A stretch of 64,000 bases of DNA from Brienomyrus brachyistius (GCF_023856365.1 NW_026042438.1:62001-126000), one strand, 5' to 3'. Numbered from the stretch's first letter, positions 1 to 10,272 are shown. Translations and numbers: made by a program. Notes: generated by a model from the letters alone, not told the origin.

Positions 1-978
1 TACCGCGATTCCTCCAAGCTCCGGTTCCCACTGCGCGGCACCGGGAGCAGCTCTCCTCTGTCGTTCTGGTAACACACAGCAATTTCCCTTCTCCGGAGCA
101 CCAACGTGGCTCGAACCTGCCTTCAGACTAATCTGGTCCTGTGTGACTACATTAAGGAATTCTCCCTACTTACTCTACATCACCCGAACGAACCAAAAAA
201 AAACCTCCTTTCCCCCTCTCTCTCCCGCCAACTCCACTGCCCTGCTATACGCAGCCACGTTACGTCGTGACGCACCGTCACACTTGCTTTTAAACACCTT
301 TGAATCACGAAATAAACTAAAGTAAATCATTATCAAATTGTCCGTGACCTTACATGACAAATAAAACAAAGCAGCTTGTAAATTATAACCCTTTAACACG
401 CTTAATTTATCCGTGCTCTTTAGCACCTTGTAGTGAGCAAAAACGTAGTCCATTTTACTCGGCAAAACACCTTACAACAGAAATATTAAACATATATACA
501 TTTACAAATCAACCTTCAAAACCCACCTTGTTCCTCATCAACCAGGAGCTAAAACCATCACTGGTATTTAAGAAATTAACCAAAAAAGAATCGTAATATA
601 ACTATTCCTTTTTCACGGAACACACCTTGCTTCGACTTCCATGAAGTTTTCCCGCTACTGTGCGGTTTGCAACACTGGTTTACGGCAGCTTGTTGTTCTA
701 TGTTCCTTCAAAATAAAAGCCGTTCTTTCACAATAAAAGGCATCACTCGTCTTATACAGTTAAACAAGGAATAACATTTGTAACTAATAAATGGAATAAA
801 CGAAATATTAATACGGTCATTTAAACTCCCACCAAATCATTAGAGCTCAAATGGGAACCAAACGGAGTGATAATGATTTCCTAATGAAGAAATGACCTGT
901 AACCGTTGACCTGTAAACATTACATTGTATGAAAACACAGTTTACATGACAGAATAAACCTTAAACTTCAGAATGTAA
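1..978. other. Non-coding flank, no gene recognised
   Basis: The first 300 bases are moderately GC-rich and the rest is AT-rich. Short open frames on both strands have no recognisable domain or conserved motif. A 5' exon or UTR of a gene lying outside the window cannot be excluded, but nothing here supports one. Confidence 0.5.
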
Positions 979-1318
979 TTAAACAGTCTCCAATAGCAAA
1001 ACCAGTTTCTGCACTGGGCGTTCCACTACAGAAGGTTTACTGTAACATTGTCCTTTGTCCATCTTCCTTTCTCCAAAACGAAGCTTTACCTTTCTTACAA
1101 GTCCATCTTTGTCAGTTGTTGTGTCCATTACACGTGCTAATCTCCATTCATTGCGTGGCAAGTCATCCATTTTCTCCATCACAACATCTCCAACCTTCAA
1201 GTTTCTCCTTGGAGAGTGCCATTTCTGTCTTGTTGCGATGTTAGACAGATACTCCTTTTTCCAACGTGACCAAAACTGTTCTGATAAATACTGCACCTGC
1301 CGCCATCTTTTCCGTGCA
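979..1318 (-). pseudogene. BEL/Pao retrotransposon, C-terminal integrase tail (DUF5641-like) fragment
   Basis: Read on the minus strand, the frame carries the typical end of a Pao-type polyprotein: KRWRQVQYLSEQFW, then WRKEY-like and RQKWH motifs, then a chromo-like stretch with RNLKVGDVV, LPRNEWRLARV and KDGLVRKVKLR. It ends ERPVQKLVLLLE shortly before a TAA at 979-981. This module follows the integrase core in BEL/Pao elements. Similarity fades upstream of about 1318 and an in-frame stop follows, so only the last 110 or so codons remain. No reverse transcriptase, integrase core or LTR is visible nearby. The family call rests on motif order recalled from BEL/Pao proteins. Confidence 0.75.
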
Positions 1319-1418
1319 AATGTGCGAAATGTGAATTTGCATTTTTACAGGGTGGTTCTGTAACACTCATTAATATTCATGAGAGAATATTACTGATTGG
1401 TCACTGAATGCCTTAAAC

Positions 1419-1589
1419 CAGGGGAGCCCAAATCCAGTCCTGGAGGGCCAGAGTCCTGCACATTTTTGGGTTTCCCCTCATTTAACACACCTGATTCATC
1501 TCCTTGTGCTGAATTATTTATGGTGGAACAGGGAAAGAGCTGAGCTACACAGGGCACCGGCCCCCCAGGACTGGATTTGGACACCCCTG
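1419..1589. mobile_element. Short non-autonomous hAT-like MITE
   Basis: The two ends are inverted copies: the left begins CAGGGGAGCCCAAATCCAG and the right, read in reverse complement, begins CAGGGGTGTCCAAATCCAG. Similarity runs about 30 bp inward on each side (TCCTGGAGGGCC against TCCTGGGGGGCC). The element is about 171 bp and non-coding. Flanking bases (CCTTAAAC left, CTTAGGTA right) give at best a degraded 8-bp target duplication, the size expected of hAT elements. Confidence 0.7.
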
Positions 1590-2684
1590 CTTAGGTAGAA
1601 GAAACAGGCAGCACAAGTCGATGTTAACTGGCCAATGAGGTAGTGCCCCTCTCATAAATATTAATCAGCCAGCCAATCGTGTAGGGCTTCACTCATGAAT
1701 ATTAAAAAGTTCTCCTGATCCACGGTGCTAAAAGAAATTAGCGCCCAGGACACACTGGATGTGCATCATGTGCGGCGGAAAATATCAAATTTCATTTCGG
1801 CGCCCATGTTAACAGATTAGAGCGGCCACGTGCGCGAGATGCGGGGCTCACGCCTCGCGGTAGCGGCGCCGTATCTAGAGTCACGCGCGTGGTAAGCGGT
1901 TCGCTATGGAAGCGTATTGCATTCATCTGGGAAAAAAATCAAGTCTGTTTTTTCGAATTAATAAAATAATAATCCCGTTTTTCTGAGCAATATTTTTCTG
2001 TTTAATGAGGTAATGAGAACCTTTCTGTTTTTCATGATGCACGTCTCACTGTGTAGTTTAATCCGCTTTTATCATTAGTTTGCCGGCTTTGCGCGGCACC
2101 TATTCCGCCCCGCTCCACACTGCAGCGTTTCTCCCGGATCAGTAGATACAGTATGACATATGCTTCATGGAAATAAGCCGATGCATTTGAAATGCATTCA
2201 GACCGGCTTTGCTGTGACTAAAGACCATCTTTAGCAATCGCTGTAAATACTGAATCCTCATGGAGCGCAACTCCGGCGCCGGAAACAGCTTTTGTATCAG
2301 AATCCAGGTCCAAACTTTTATTAAATGTCACTTTAAATATGTAATAATATTACTTAAATATTCTGTTATTGATGGCCATTTTCATGCCGCACGCGCCGGA
2401 ATTAGCAGTTAGAAGGAAAGACACTGACTTTAGTATTGATCTCTGGTGCCGTTTTGTGGTAAATATGCTTGTGATGAATATGTCTGATGAATATCGCTGC
2501 TTTGTAATTTTACTTCCCCGTAATTTCACTAATTAAGCTGTTAGTTTAGCTCGCTTCCCTCCGACATTTCCTGAGCTGTTTCATAAGCTTCAGTTCCCGC
2601 TTCGTTAGGGGAAGCTGTGCTGTTTTTATATCGTACAGAAACAGGCGGCCTGATGGGATTAATAATTCTTCCTCCTGCCTACAG
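1590..2684. other. Non-coding; CpG-rich patch and possible intron before the PRY-SPRY exon
   Basis: No coding exon is recognised. About 1740-1890 is CpG-rich (CACGTGCGCG, GCGGCGCCG). The last 20 bases before 2685 form a pyrimidine-rich splice-acceptor tract ending CCTACAG, so the right part is probably intron of the gene ending at 3183. Confidence 0.5.
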
Positions 2685-3183
2685 ACTGGACCCCAACACA
2701 GCAAACAGACGCCTGTCTCTGTCAGGGGGGAACAGGAAGGTGACAGAGGGGGCAGAGCGGCAGCCATATCCTGATCATCCAGAGAGATTTGACAGCCGCC
2801 CCCAAGTTCTGTGCAGAGAGAGTCTGACTGGCCGCTGTTACTGGGAGGCTGAGTGGGATGGATATGAAGCCTGGATAGGAGTGACTTATAAAGGGATCAG
2901 GAGGAAAGGAGGGAGGGACTGTCTCCTTGGATACAATGACAAGTCATGGATTCTGTGCTGTTATACTGACAGTTACTCTGTCTGGCACAAAGAGACTCTC
3001 ATACCCATACGGCCCTCAGGCTCCCGCAGAGTAGGAGTGTATCTGGACTGGGGGGCTGGTGCTCTGTCCTTCTACAGAGTCTTCTCTGATGGACTGACCC
3101 CCCTGCACAGATTCACCTCCTCATTCACTCAGTCCCTCTATCCAGGGTTTTGGGTTTATAGTGACTCCTCAGTGTCACTGTGA
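2685..3183 (+). CDS. PRY-SPRY (B30.2) terminal exon, fish NLRC3-like/TRIM-like family
   Basis: This is a single exon of about 166 codons coding for a complete PRY-SPRY domain, a protein-binding module that forms the C-terminus of many fish NLR and TRIM-type immune proteins. PRY opens with LDPNTANRRLSLS, followed by YPDHPERFD and the PRY/SPRY junction QVLCRESLTGRCYWEAEW. SPRY then shows WIGVTYKGI, DKSWILCC, RRVGVYLDWGAGALSFYRV and LYPGFWVYS before TGA at 3181-3183. The start is the acceptor CCTACAG at 2678-2684 (first base completes a split codon), not a methionine. No upstream NACHT, LRR, RING, B-box or coiled-coil exon is visible between 1 and 2684. It is therefore either the last exon of a gene starting outside the window or an orphan fragment. 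The domain is intact, with no frameshift. TRIM or stonustoxin-like parentage is equally possible. Confidence 0.85.
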
Positions 3184-3597
3184 CATGTTGCTGGTTCTCC
3201 TGGCAAAAAGGTGAAATCTCTGCTTTTTAACCTTTATAATCCTTTTCACTCTGAAAGTGTGTCATCTTCGCCATTTCAGAACCTCTGCTAAAATCATCCT
3301 AGTATTTGCAGCGACCGTCCAGTGCAGCCATGTATTTTTTGACTTGGCCACTAGCAGACCTCATACAGCTAGTCAATCTCGCACTGACTTTTTTAACCAA
3401 TATATTTAATAATTTAATTGAGCTGTTGGTGAAATTTAGCAAAATCATGGAACGGCTGAGGTGCCCCTGAGGAGAAGTTTGGGAACTGATGTGGTGTTCA
3501 TCTAGCCATCCAACTAGATATCAGTAACTTTTTAGAACACAGAAGAAATTATTACTAGTTTTTATTGTGTTACTCTTAATTTGCACACGTTCTAATG
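3184..3597. other. 3' flank of the PRY-SPRY exon
   Basis: Non-coding, with no recognised element. A canonical AATAAA lies further on at 3710-3715, inside or next to the Tc1 remnant, and could serve as a polyadenylation signal, but this is not supported by anything else. Confidence 0.4.
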
Positions 3598-3698
3598 TTA
3601 AATTGTATTTTTTGTTCTAAGCCAAAGTACACTTGCTACCCAGATAAACAGCTTTAAACATTTCTTTGGACTGCCTAAGACTTTTGCACAGTACTGTA
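3598..3698. mobile_element. Tc1/mariner terminal fragment
   Basis: The segment ends TGCCTAAGACTTTTGCACAG then TACTGTA, which in reverse complement is the well-known fish Tc1-type terminus ACAGTACTGTGCAAAAGTCT. The TA at 3697-3698 would be the target dinucleotide. The part further left (AGCTTTAAACATTTCTTTGG) also resembles the subterminal region of such elements. No transposase remains. Confidence 0.65.
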
Positions 3699-3805
3699 TG
3701 TTTGACAAAAATAAATGCCTGTGTTCAGTGAGCTGATTAAACACGAAAAATATAGTATTATACATTTTCTCTCTGGCTAGAATATAACTAAATGTAATCC
3801 TGATT

Positions 3806-3815
3806 GGGGGGGGGG
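3806..3815 (+). repeat. G10 homopolymer
   Basis: An uninterrupted run of ten G residues in otherwise AT-rich sequence. Confidence 0.95.
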
Positions 3816-3899
3816 GCTTTCCCTCTCCCCTGTATATGTACATTTTATATATTTATGTGAAAAAATATTATGTGGTACCTTGGGCGGAGCTTAATTCTC

Positions 3900-4000
3900 C
3901 GCTTCTGACGTCATAAGAGGAAGTGGCTTATCCTTGATGCTGATTGGTCGAGGGTTTATGCCCATATATGGTATCAATACATGCTTATGCCACGTGTTGC
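3900..4000. promoter_or_regulatory. Promoter-like cluster: CRE, inverted CCAAT, CArG box, E-box
   Basis: Within 91 bp there is a perfect palindromic CRE TGACGTCA (3906-3913), an ETS-like GAGGAAGTGG, an ATTGG inverted CCAAT box (3943-3947), a perfect CArG box CCATATATGG (3962-3971) and a CACGTG E-box (3991-3996). This combination is typical of signal-responsive vertebrate promoters. No coding exon is recognised on either side, so the transcript, if any, is unknown. Chance or a transposon-derived promoter remains possible. Confidence 0.45.
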
Positions 4001-4539
4001 AGATAGGGGGGTTTGGGAGATTAAACTTTAATAGAATAAAAATACATTACATGTATTTAATTAATGTGCTTTTTAAATTACGTTTTTAAGGTAAATAATA
4101 ATAATAAAACATAGAACAGGATAATGGCAAGCTAGCGCATACACGTTCAGAGGGGGCGTCCGTCCGGCCCTGTGTTGTTAGTAAGCGCCGCGGCGTATTT
4201 TAAAAGAAAGCGCCCAAATGTTTTAAAAGAAGAAAGCACCAAGTGTGTTAAAGAAGAAAACCCTTAGTGTTATTTTAAAAGAAAAGCAGTGTGAATTTAA
4301 ACAAACATGCCCGAAAGAAGCAGCAGAACAGCAAATTTAAACAAGCGAAAACAACAAACAAGCCCGTCGTTTTAAAAGAAGCGATCACTCATTACATTTA
4401 ACCAACACGAAAGACTTTAGTTATATTTACCAGGTTTGAGAAAGCATGTAAGCGGCAAACTTTTAGAAGAAATAGGACGAAACGATCCTGGAGCTCCGAC
4501 ACATGCGACTGCCCTGTTTGAACAACGCGGGTCGGAATG

Positions 4540-4620
4540 GACGATCGCTAGTCCGGCGTTTGGCGCATGCGCACCCACGCCGACGCCCCTTTAAAAATGG
4601 CTACGCCGGCGGAGCGCCTG
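4540..4620 (+). promoter_or_regulatory. NRF1-like and YY1-like CpG-rich motif pair
   Basis: GCGCATGCGC at 4563-4572 is a perfect palindromic NRF1 core. AAAATGGC at about 4595-4602 resembles a YY1 site. Both sit in a CpG-rich stretch within AT-rich DNA, as in many TATA-less housekeeping promoters. A second, weaker GGCGCACGCGCG lies at about 4787. No downstream gene is recognised. Confidence 0.35.
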
Positions 4621-5018
4621 TTTTAGCAAATAAAACCCCTATAACCGTAATGTTTTTAAGTAATGAAGCACATTTCTGTCAATGTGAATAATAAAGTAAA
4701 GCGCTCTGAGCATTTTCGATAGCAATAATCAGGAAATAACGCGGTTAATTCTTGTTTAAACGAATGCATGCTCTCACTCTCGTGTGGCGCACGCGCGTAG
4801 ATCCACACAGCATTTCCTTTATTGAGCCAGCTCGTTGCGTGAAGCTGCTGTCAAATGGCTACCAGGGGAAATTGTTGTCGTGAGGCGAACCGTTGGCCTG
4901 GATTGTGAGAAGCATGCCGCCATTCTGGCAGAATGCACACCAATTCTATATTTTATATGCTTATTTGTAAATAGTGTAAAATAATCTATTTCTAATTTAA
5001 ATAAAAGTCGATCTCTAA

Positions 5019-5040
5019 CCCCCCCCCCCCCCCCCCCCCC
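5019..5040 (+). repeat. C22 homopolymer
   Basis: A run of about 22 C residues following a copy of the ATAAAAGTCGAT motif. The other copy of that motif near 6660 has no such run, so the tract arose after duplication. Length is likely to be unreliable in any assembly. Confidence 0.9.
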
Positions 5041-5239
5041 GGATTGCTTAGCTACAATTAGCTAAATTTATCTACGTATGGTTAATCAAAAGGTATAACC
5101 AGAACTTGAAAAGATTGAAAAGATGACAACACATGCTGATCTTTTATTTAAAATAAGCCTCTTTAACCTCATCGTTTTTAAGCAATGAAACTCTTTTCGG
5201 CTAATGTGTTATTTAAAATAAAACATCTTAAGCATCTCC

Positions 5240-5880
5240 ACAACAACGCGTGGACATTAGTGGAGCTGGAAATTACAGCTTCTCGTACAAAAACCCAAAC
5301 AACCCTATTCTATCAGGTTTTGGCTCCCCCCAATCAGCACTGGCCTCGGCCAAGGCCGCTGCTGAACTAACAACTCCCCCTGAAGGACAAGGCAGTGAGA
5401 CTCTCTTGCATTCCTCTCCCCCGATCCCAAGGACTTACCGCTCCCTCCCCCCCATCCAACGCCTTCGCCGCTTCATACCCCCAGCGTGAACAGGCGGGTC
5501 TGTTGACCAGCGCCTACATGGCTGCAGGACCGGATGGCTGTCTGTCTCTGCTGGACTACCTCCACCACCCCTTTTCCCTCACCCGTTGCAAGTCGTGTCA
5601 TTTTTATGTTGTAAGGTGTGACCATGTGCTTATGTTGCTGAGGTGTTTTTTTCGGTTCCCACAATGTCCTCCCCACTGGAGTACAGTCTGGGGGCTGCTT
5701 TTTTATTCTCCTCCTCTCTCCTCATGTTACTCTGTTTCTTTTCTTCTCTTCTCTCCTCCCCTGTCTCCCGGCCGGTCTACCCCCTACTGTGATGTTGTAT
5801 ATGTAAGGTCGGGCGATGGCCTGTTACTTGTGGTATATTGCAACAGCAATAAAGGGTTTGAATCAAATCAAATCAAACAA
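5240..5880 (+). mobile_element. Probable non-LTR retrotransposon or retroposed 3' end inserted in a duplicated unit
   Basis: This roughly 640-bp GC- and CT-rich insert interrupts one copy of the local duplication: its left flank matches the sequence left of AATCAGG in the other copy, and AATCAGGG resumes right after it. It ends with AATAAAGGG followed by a short 3' repeat (GAATCAAATCAAATCAAAC), the kind of tail left by CR1/L2/RTE-type reverse transcription. Open frames inside (for example 5250-5489 with a GTG start, 5395-5913) have no recognised domain. No reverse transcriptase is present, so a SINE or processed transcript is equally possible. Confidence 0.45.
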
Positions 5881-7231
5881 GAATCAGGGAATAACGCTGG
5901 AGATCCTTGTTAAAATAACTCCATGTCGCGCTTGTGCGTGCAGCCACGATATCCACACACCGCTATCTGTCTTTTATTGAAAACAGGTGAGGCAAGTCGT
6001 TTTCGGAACTTTAAAGTGTGTATACAATAAGTAAACGTGTGTAAAGGAAGTATAAAACGTGTTATAAAGCACATAGCCAACATTAATTAATAAAGAATTT
6101 AAGCATAATAGCCCAGGCCTACAAGATAAAAGTATATGGCACCAAATTGGAATCAGTAGTCGTTAAAAGAATAAAATACATTATATGAATTTATCAATGC
6201 GACATTTTAAATACGTTTTAAGGGGTCATCGGACGCGTCGAGCTTTTCTAGCTAGAAAGGAGAGTCGGGCAGTTTTGAATGGTAAAAGCAGTAGTTGTGT
6301 ATTGTTAACGGTTTATTTTTAACAAAATGTCCTATTTTATAACCGTAAAAACACAGCAATCCTGTTTTTAGGGGGGATTTATGCGTATTGCATGTCTAGA
6401 CATGTCGATCAGCTAATGTCCGCGGCAGTGGGAAGCGCAAGAGCTTATGGAGCCGTGAGTGATACGCCTATGAGAAGGAAGCGTCAATTGACAAATTGAC
6501 AAATTGTTGCAGAGTGCGTGTAACTTCTCGTTTAACCGCTGGTCCTGAGTGTGACAAGCAGACAGACAGCATTCACGCCCCGGCAGAATGCACATTACGT
6601 CTATTTGTTAATCAGTTTTATTCGTAAATAGTATAAAATAATATATGTCTAATGGAAATAAAAGTCGATGTCTAACACCACAGCTCTGGGACTCTAGCAT
6701 AGCCCCGGGCGCCCCGCTGCGGGCCTGTGGGGCTGGATGAAGGATCTAACTTCAATTGCTTAATCAGCAGGGTAAAGTGCCGTAACTTAAACGGGGGTAT
6801 GACAAATTAGTATAAAGTTTTAAGCCAATAAGATTTAATTAATAAAATAATTTAGTTGTATTTTGTTAGTTTTATTTTCAATAAAACACACCCAGCGCAT
6901 TATTAATTTAATAGATGCAGGAACTAGTGAGCGGTATTTAGCTACGTACTTCAAAAACATTTTAAAAACTTTGTTAGACTAATACCTTAGTTATTTTAAT
7001 AATTTAAGGGATAAAAACATTTGTTGTGTTTGTCAATGTGTTATTTTAAGTAAATGCGTTATTTTCCAACGCCAAAAGCCCTGTCATGTTTTAAGTGAGA
7101 AATGATATGGACTAGCAACTCTCTCTGGGGGGAGCAACCCCGGTTAGGTACTATTAAGCAGCATTTAGTGATACATGTTGTCATGTGTTGTGCGAGACGT
7201 ATTAATAAATCTTATTCGTTTTGTATTTTAG

Positions 7232-7935
7232 ATACAAGCTGGATCCAGTCACCAGCCAAACGGCCCGGCGCATCTTTGAGACGGCCACCAAGGACTTGAG
7301 TGACCAGAAGTCGTCCTTGGTGGCCGATTACCTCACGCATTCCACTGCAACGGCTGACAAGCACTACCGGATAAAAGTCATGGAATGTGGTGCTGGCCAA
7401 TAAGCTGCTGAAGAAGCTGGCAGGTGACTCAAGGTAGGCATGTTTTCCGTTTGTCAACACACTTACCAACATCAAGACACAAAACCAAAGCCCTCACCAC
7501 TGAACAATAACCGTAAAACTTTGTGTGTTTTTTTTTATCCCAGCGCTGACTCCGCAGAGGAAGGATCCAGCTGTTCTGCCCATGGCGCCGCACGGGATGC
7601 TGCCCTGGCGTCCAACCAGCAGATGGATCTCCAGGCAGCATTCCATCAGCTCCTTCGAATCCACCCCGTGACCCTGGATGGCGACATCCCAGACAAGACT
7701 GTAGGGACACAGGTCGGGCCAGTTTCAGCGACAGCTCTGAGTGCTGGCTGAAGGCCCAGATGAGGATGCGTGTCCAGCATGTCCTGAGTATTGTTTGTAG
7801 CACTAATTTTTAAAGCACTTTACTGATAAGCAATCCTATCTACATAGTCTTCCTAACAACAATTTGCTTTGTTCTTGACAGCACACTTTGGCAGACAGCA
7901 GCCCACCGAGTCCCGGGTCGACGCTTGGATCATAT
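7232..7935 (+). pseudogene. Decayed three-exon gene with possible tyrosine-recombinase (Crypton-like) C-terminus
   Basis: Exon A (7232-7433, after TTTTGTATTTTAG, donor AAG|GTAGG) reads KLDPVTSQTARRIFETATKD and then ADYLTHSTATADKHYR. The His-Ser then His-Tyr-Arg arrangement resembles the final His/Tyr part of tyrosine recombinases. A small indel near 7385 moves the rest of the exon (NKLLKKLAGDS) to another frame. Exon B (7544-7787, after TTTATCCCAG) joins in phase and reads ADSAEEGSSCS, AAFHQLLRIHPVTLDG, then WLKAQMRMRVQHVL, with at least one more frame change near 7720-7742. Exon C (7882 to about 7935, after TTCTTGACAG) reads HFGRQQPTESRVDAW. Splice sites are well preserved while the frame is broken twice. 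The same motif order occurs in unnamed proteins of other fish genomes, from memory. The recombinase assignment is tentative. Confidence 0.6.
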
Positions 7936-8158
7936 TGTTTTATAAATGTGAATGGCTGAAGTGTATTATATGAGAGTGCTGTAACTTTTTGGTTTGAAAA
8001 ATAAGAAAAATTTGAATTACAAAATAAAATGTTCTTAGAAAGTAATTTCATGTAACCACTAGTCTTAAAATTAATTACATCCAACAGTACATTTTTTAGT
8101 GTAGGTAAGTAGATGGATCGATAAAATTAAATAATTATTACAAATCACAAATAACTAT
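7936..8158. other. AT-rich spacer
   Basis: No gene or repeat recognised between the decayed gene and the next Tc1 terminus. Confidence 0.5.
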
Positions 8159-8345
8159 TACAGTCATGGCCAAAAATATTGGCACTTGTGTCAAAAAACA
8201 CACCCCTTCTCCTAGAAAATTGTTGCAATTGGATAAATGTTAAAATGTTTTCTCAAAATATAAAAAGAGATAATCTTCTGTTTTGCGTCTCATTACAAGC
8301 AAACTTGTTTTTTGTTTTTATGTCACTCTAGTATTTGATATCTAA
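8159..8345. mobile_element. Tc1/mariner left-end fragment
   Basis: After a TA dinucleotide (8159-8160) the sequence begins CAGTCATGGCCAAAAATATT, the classic start of zebrafish-type Tc1 elements, followed by subterminal sequence (TCTCCTAGAAAATTGTTGCA). No transposase or right end is found, so this is a solo end of about 190 bp. Confidence 0.75.
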
Positions 8346-8397
8346 TTTTCAGTCTTCTGGCAATATAATCTGGTGAATGGGGAAAGACTTCCAGCAG

Positions 8398-8562
8398 GGG
8401 CTCCGGTTTCCTCCCACAGTCCAAAAGTGCGCAGGGTAGGTTAATTGGCAAATCTGAGTTGTGAGTGTTTGCGCCCTGCAGAGTGTTGACTCCTGCCCAG
8501 GGTTGGTTCCTGCCTACGCCTGTTGTTCCAAGGACAGGCTCCGGTCCCCCCCGCGACCTCAG
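8398..8562 (+). repeat. Dispersed teleost repeat (SINE/LINE-tail type) fragment
   Basis: It contains GGTTTCCTCCCACAGTCCAA, then GTTAATTGGC, CCTGCAGAGTGTTGACTCC and ACAGGCTCCGGTCCCCCC. This order of motifs is that of a very common fish interspersed repeat, from memory. The exact family name cannot be given without a repeat library. Confidence 0.6.
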
Positions 8563-9967
8563 TTTGGCTTGCTGTCTCCCCGCTTGGTTTTCTTTGGTTT
8601 ACGTCTTCACTAGCCCCCTTGTTGCTTTGACTTGTGTGTAAGTTATGTATGTGTGATTGTATTGCTGCATAGGGAGTGACTGCTATTTTGTTTTGCAAGT
8701 GTGTGTTGGACTCTGTTTATTTGGTTAGGGAGTGAGGTGGAGTGTTTGTCTTTTGGTTTCCTTTTCTTTTGCACTTAGGTGAGATTAGCTGTGGGTCGCA
8801 CTTGATAGTTGGGGATTTTGTTTGTTATTTTGGCTGTGGTCAGTCCCAAAGTCTTTTGCACTGGGTTATTTGTTCAGTGTCAGTATTATACATGGAAAAA
8901 AAATGAAAATACAAAAAATATCCCTTTGTCCACTGGTGTTCCCTTCTTGCCCTCACCCTGTTTGTCCCTTTATCCCATTCCCCTTTCCCGTGAATACTGT
9001 TACACTCCAACCCTAGACAGGATATCAAAACAGCATCTTACCTATCGTTTTAAAAGAGATGAGGGATATTAATCATTGACCTTTATCTTTGCTATTTCAG
9101 AAATCCGTATCTGCTACCTTGTGACTGGAAGTATACACTGTAAAAAAAAGGCAAAATTTGTCACAGTTTTAAACCATTTTACTACAGTATAATTATTTTT
9201 TTCCTCTTATGTTAAATGACAGAAAAGTTTTTATCAAAACTACATTGCATAACTGGCATCGTAGTACTGATTAGCACCGATTCAGGCATCCCGATGAACA
9301 AATATGAAATTCATTTAAACTGTGGTACCTTAAATCCGTCAAGTTACCCCGATAAGCCAGTAACCCTGATTCGTAGTACAGGCCACTGATCGGTGTAAAC
9401 GTATTGTTTAAACGGCGCTGTTGCATTACCAGGGTGAGACGTTGACTTGTTGGTTAGCTATAAAAACAGACGTTAGTGCAACTCCACGTTAATGGTGCGG
9501 TCATCATGGCTTATAAATGCTTATTATCGTTCATCATTGTTTGTGTCAGTAACGATAACATAAACACGGGTAGGCACCAGGAGAACATCATTGGCTCTTG
9601 CATCGATTACTTTTCCCGTAACACCCTTTAGATTGTTTCCCTGAAGGGCAGCAAACCGACAATTTCGGTGTGATTGAGCTGATCACGTGTGCATGGGGAG
9701 GGAATGCGGACCACATGACCTTCCCGGCGAGCTCAGCGCATCCAGCATCGCTTCGCAAATACAATCAAAATGTTTTATCTTTATTCACACTTTCTATCTT
9801 TATTCATTATCTCTACGATCTCACTGCTGGACGAATGCCTGGCATTCAGAGCATTCTTTATTAGCCATTTGCCTTTGGATGCAGTTTATTTGCATGCCCC
9901 AAAGCTTCCAGGCATCAGTAATTGCTTCCCATGTTACTCCGGTCCTGGGGTCTTCTGTAACTGCCCT
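8563..9967. other. Non-coding, no gene recognised
   Basis: Short open frames have no conserved motif. A CACTGTAAAAAAAAGGC stretch at about 9137 resembles the end of a fish MITE, but no matching inverted end was found. Confidence 0.45.
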
Positions 9968-10146
9968 TTGGGATTACATATATTCAGCATATGCTTTTGT
10001 CCGAAGTGAGGAGAGTTTGGGGTCAGAGCACTTGGGTCTAAGGGACTTGCTCAAGGGCTTAACAATGTTACGATTACTCTGCCATGGGAGTTGAACCAAC
10101 AACCAAACTGGCAGAGATGGCCAACCTGCTGAGCTCCACACCCGCT
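9968..10146 (+). repeat. Dispersed SINE-like fish repeat
   Basis: The string GCTTTTGTCCGAAGTGAGGA, then GGGTCAGAGCACTTGGGTCT, GGGACTTGCTCAAGGGC, TGCCATGGGAGTTGAAC and CCTGCTGAGCTCCACAC follows the order of a widespread teleost repeat whose consensus reads 'cttgctcaagggcccaacagtgg ... gggattgaacccacaacc'. This is recalled rather than searched. Confidence 0.55.
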
Positions 10147-10173
10147 GACGATCTCCTTTTCCTGTCTGCTGCA

Positions 10174-10272
10174 GTCTCCATGGACCTGAGTCCAGAGAAG
10201 CACTCTGAACTTGAGGACATCCGGCTGAGGAAAGGAGCCCTTCTGCTGGAGATCCAGAGGCTATCACATTAA
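10174..10272 (+). pseudogene. Isolated exon-like fragment, charged helix
   Basis: After a good acceptor (TTTTCCTGTCTGCTGCAG) the frame reads SMDLSPEKHSELEDIRLRK and then GALLLEIQRLSH before TAA. The heptad-like spacing of L and I and the many K/R/E residues suggest a short coiled coil, like the C-terminal tails of MSANTD/Harbinger-accessory proteins. No neighbouring exon confirms it. A second splice-like ACAG at about 10517 precedes a short open stretch of the same charged character. Function unknown. Confidence 0.25.

Larger units (their letters stand above)
4021..7090. repeat. Diverged local duplications of a non-coding unit
   Basis: Several stretches recur in the same orientation. AGAATAAAAATACATTACAT (from about 4033) recurs at about 6169 as AGAATAAAATACATTATATG, both followed by a TTTTAAATTACG/TTTTAAATACG core. 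AATCAGGAAATAACGC (about 4725) recurs at about 5882 as AATCAGGGAATAACGC, each followed by a GTGCG-rich part and ATCCACACA. ATAAAAGTCGATCTCTAAC (about 5001) recurs at about 6658 as ATAAAAGTCGATGTCTAAC, each preceded by GGCAGAATGCACA. TTTTTAAGTAATGAA (about 4653) recurs at about 5176 as TTTTTAAGCAATGAA. No reading frame is shared. The unit may be an old repeat family or a duplicated untranslated locus. Confidence 0.6.

Noticed and set aside
1390..1584. Minus-strand ORF as a small gene
   Set aside because: It coincides with the hAT-like MITE at 1419-1589 and has no conserved motif.
5250..5489. A host protein-coding exon in the retroposed insert
   Set aside because: The frame has no ATG, no recognised domain and becomes Pro/Ser-rich by composition. 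The insert has retroposon-like ends.
9137..9200. MITE end beginning CACTGTAAAAAA
   Set aside because: Only one end is visible and no inverted partner was found nearby.
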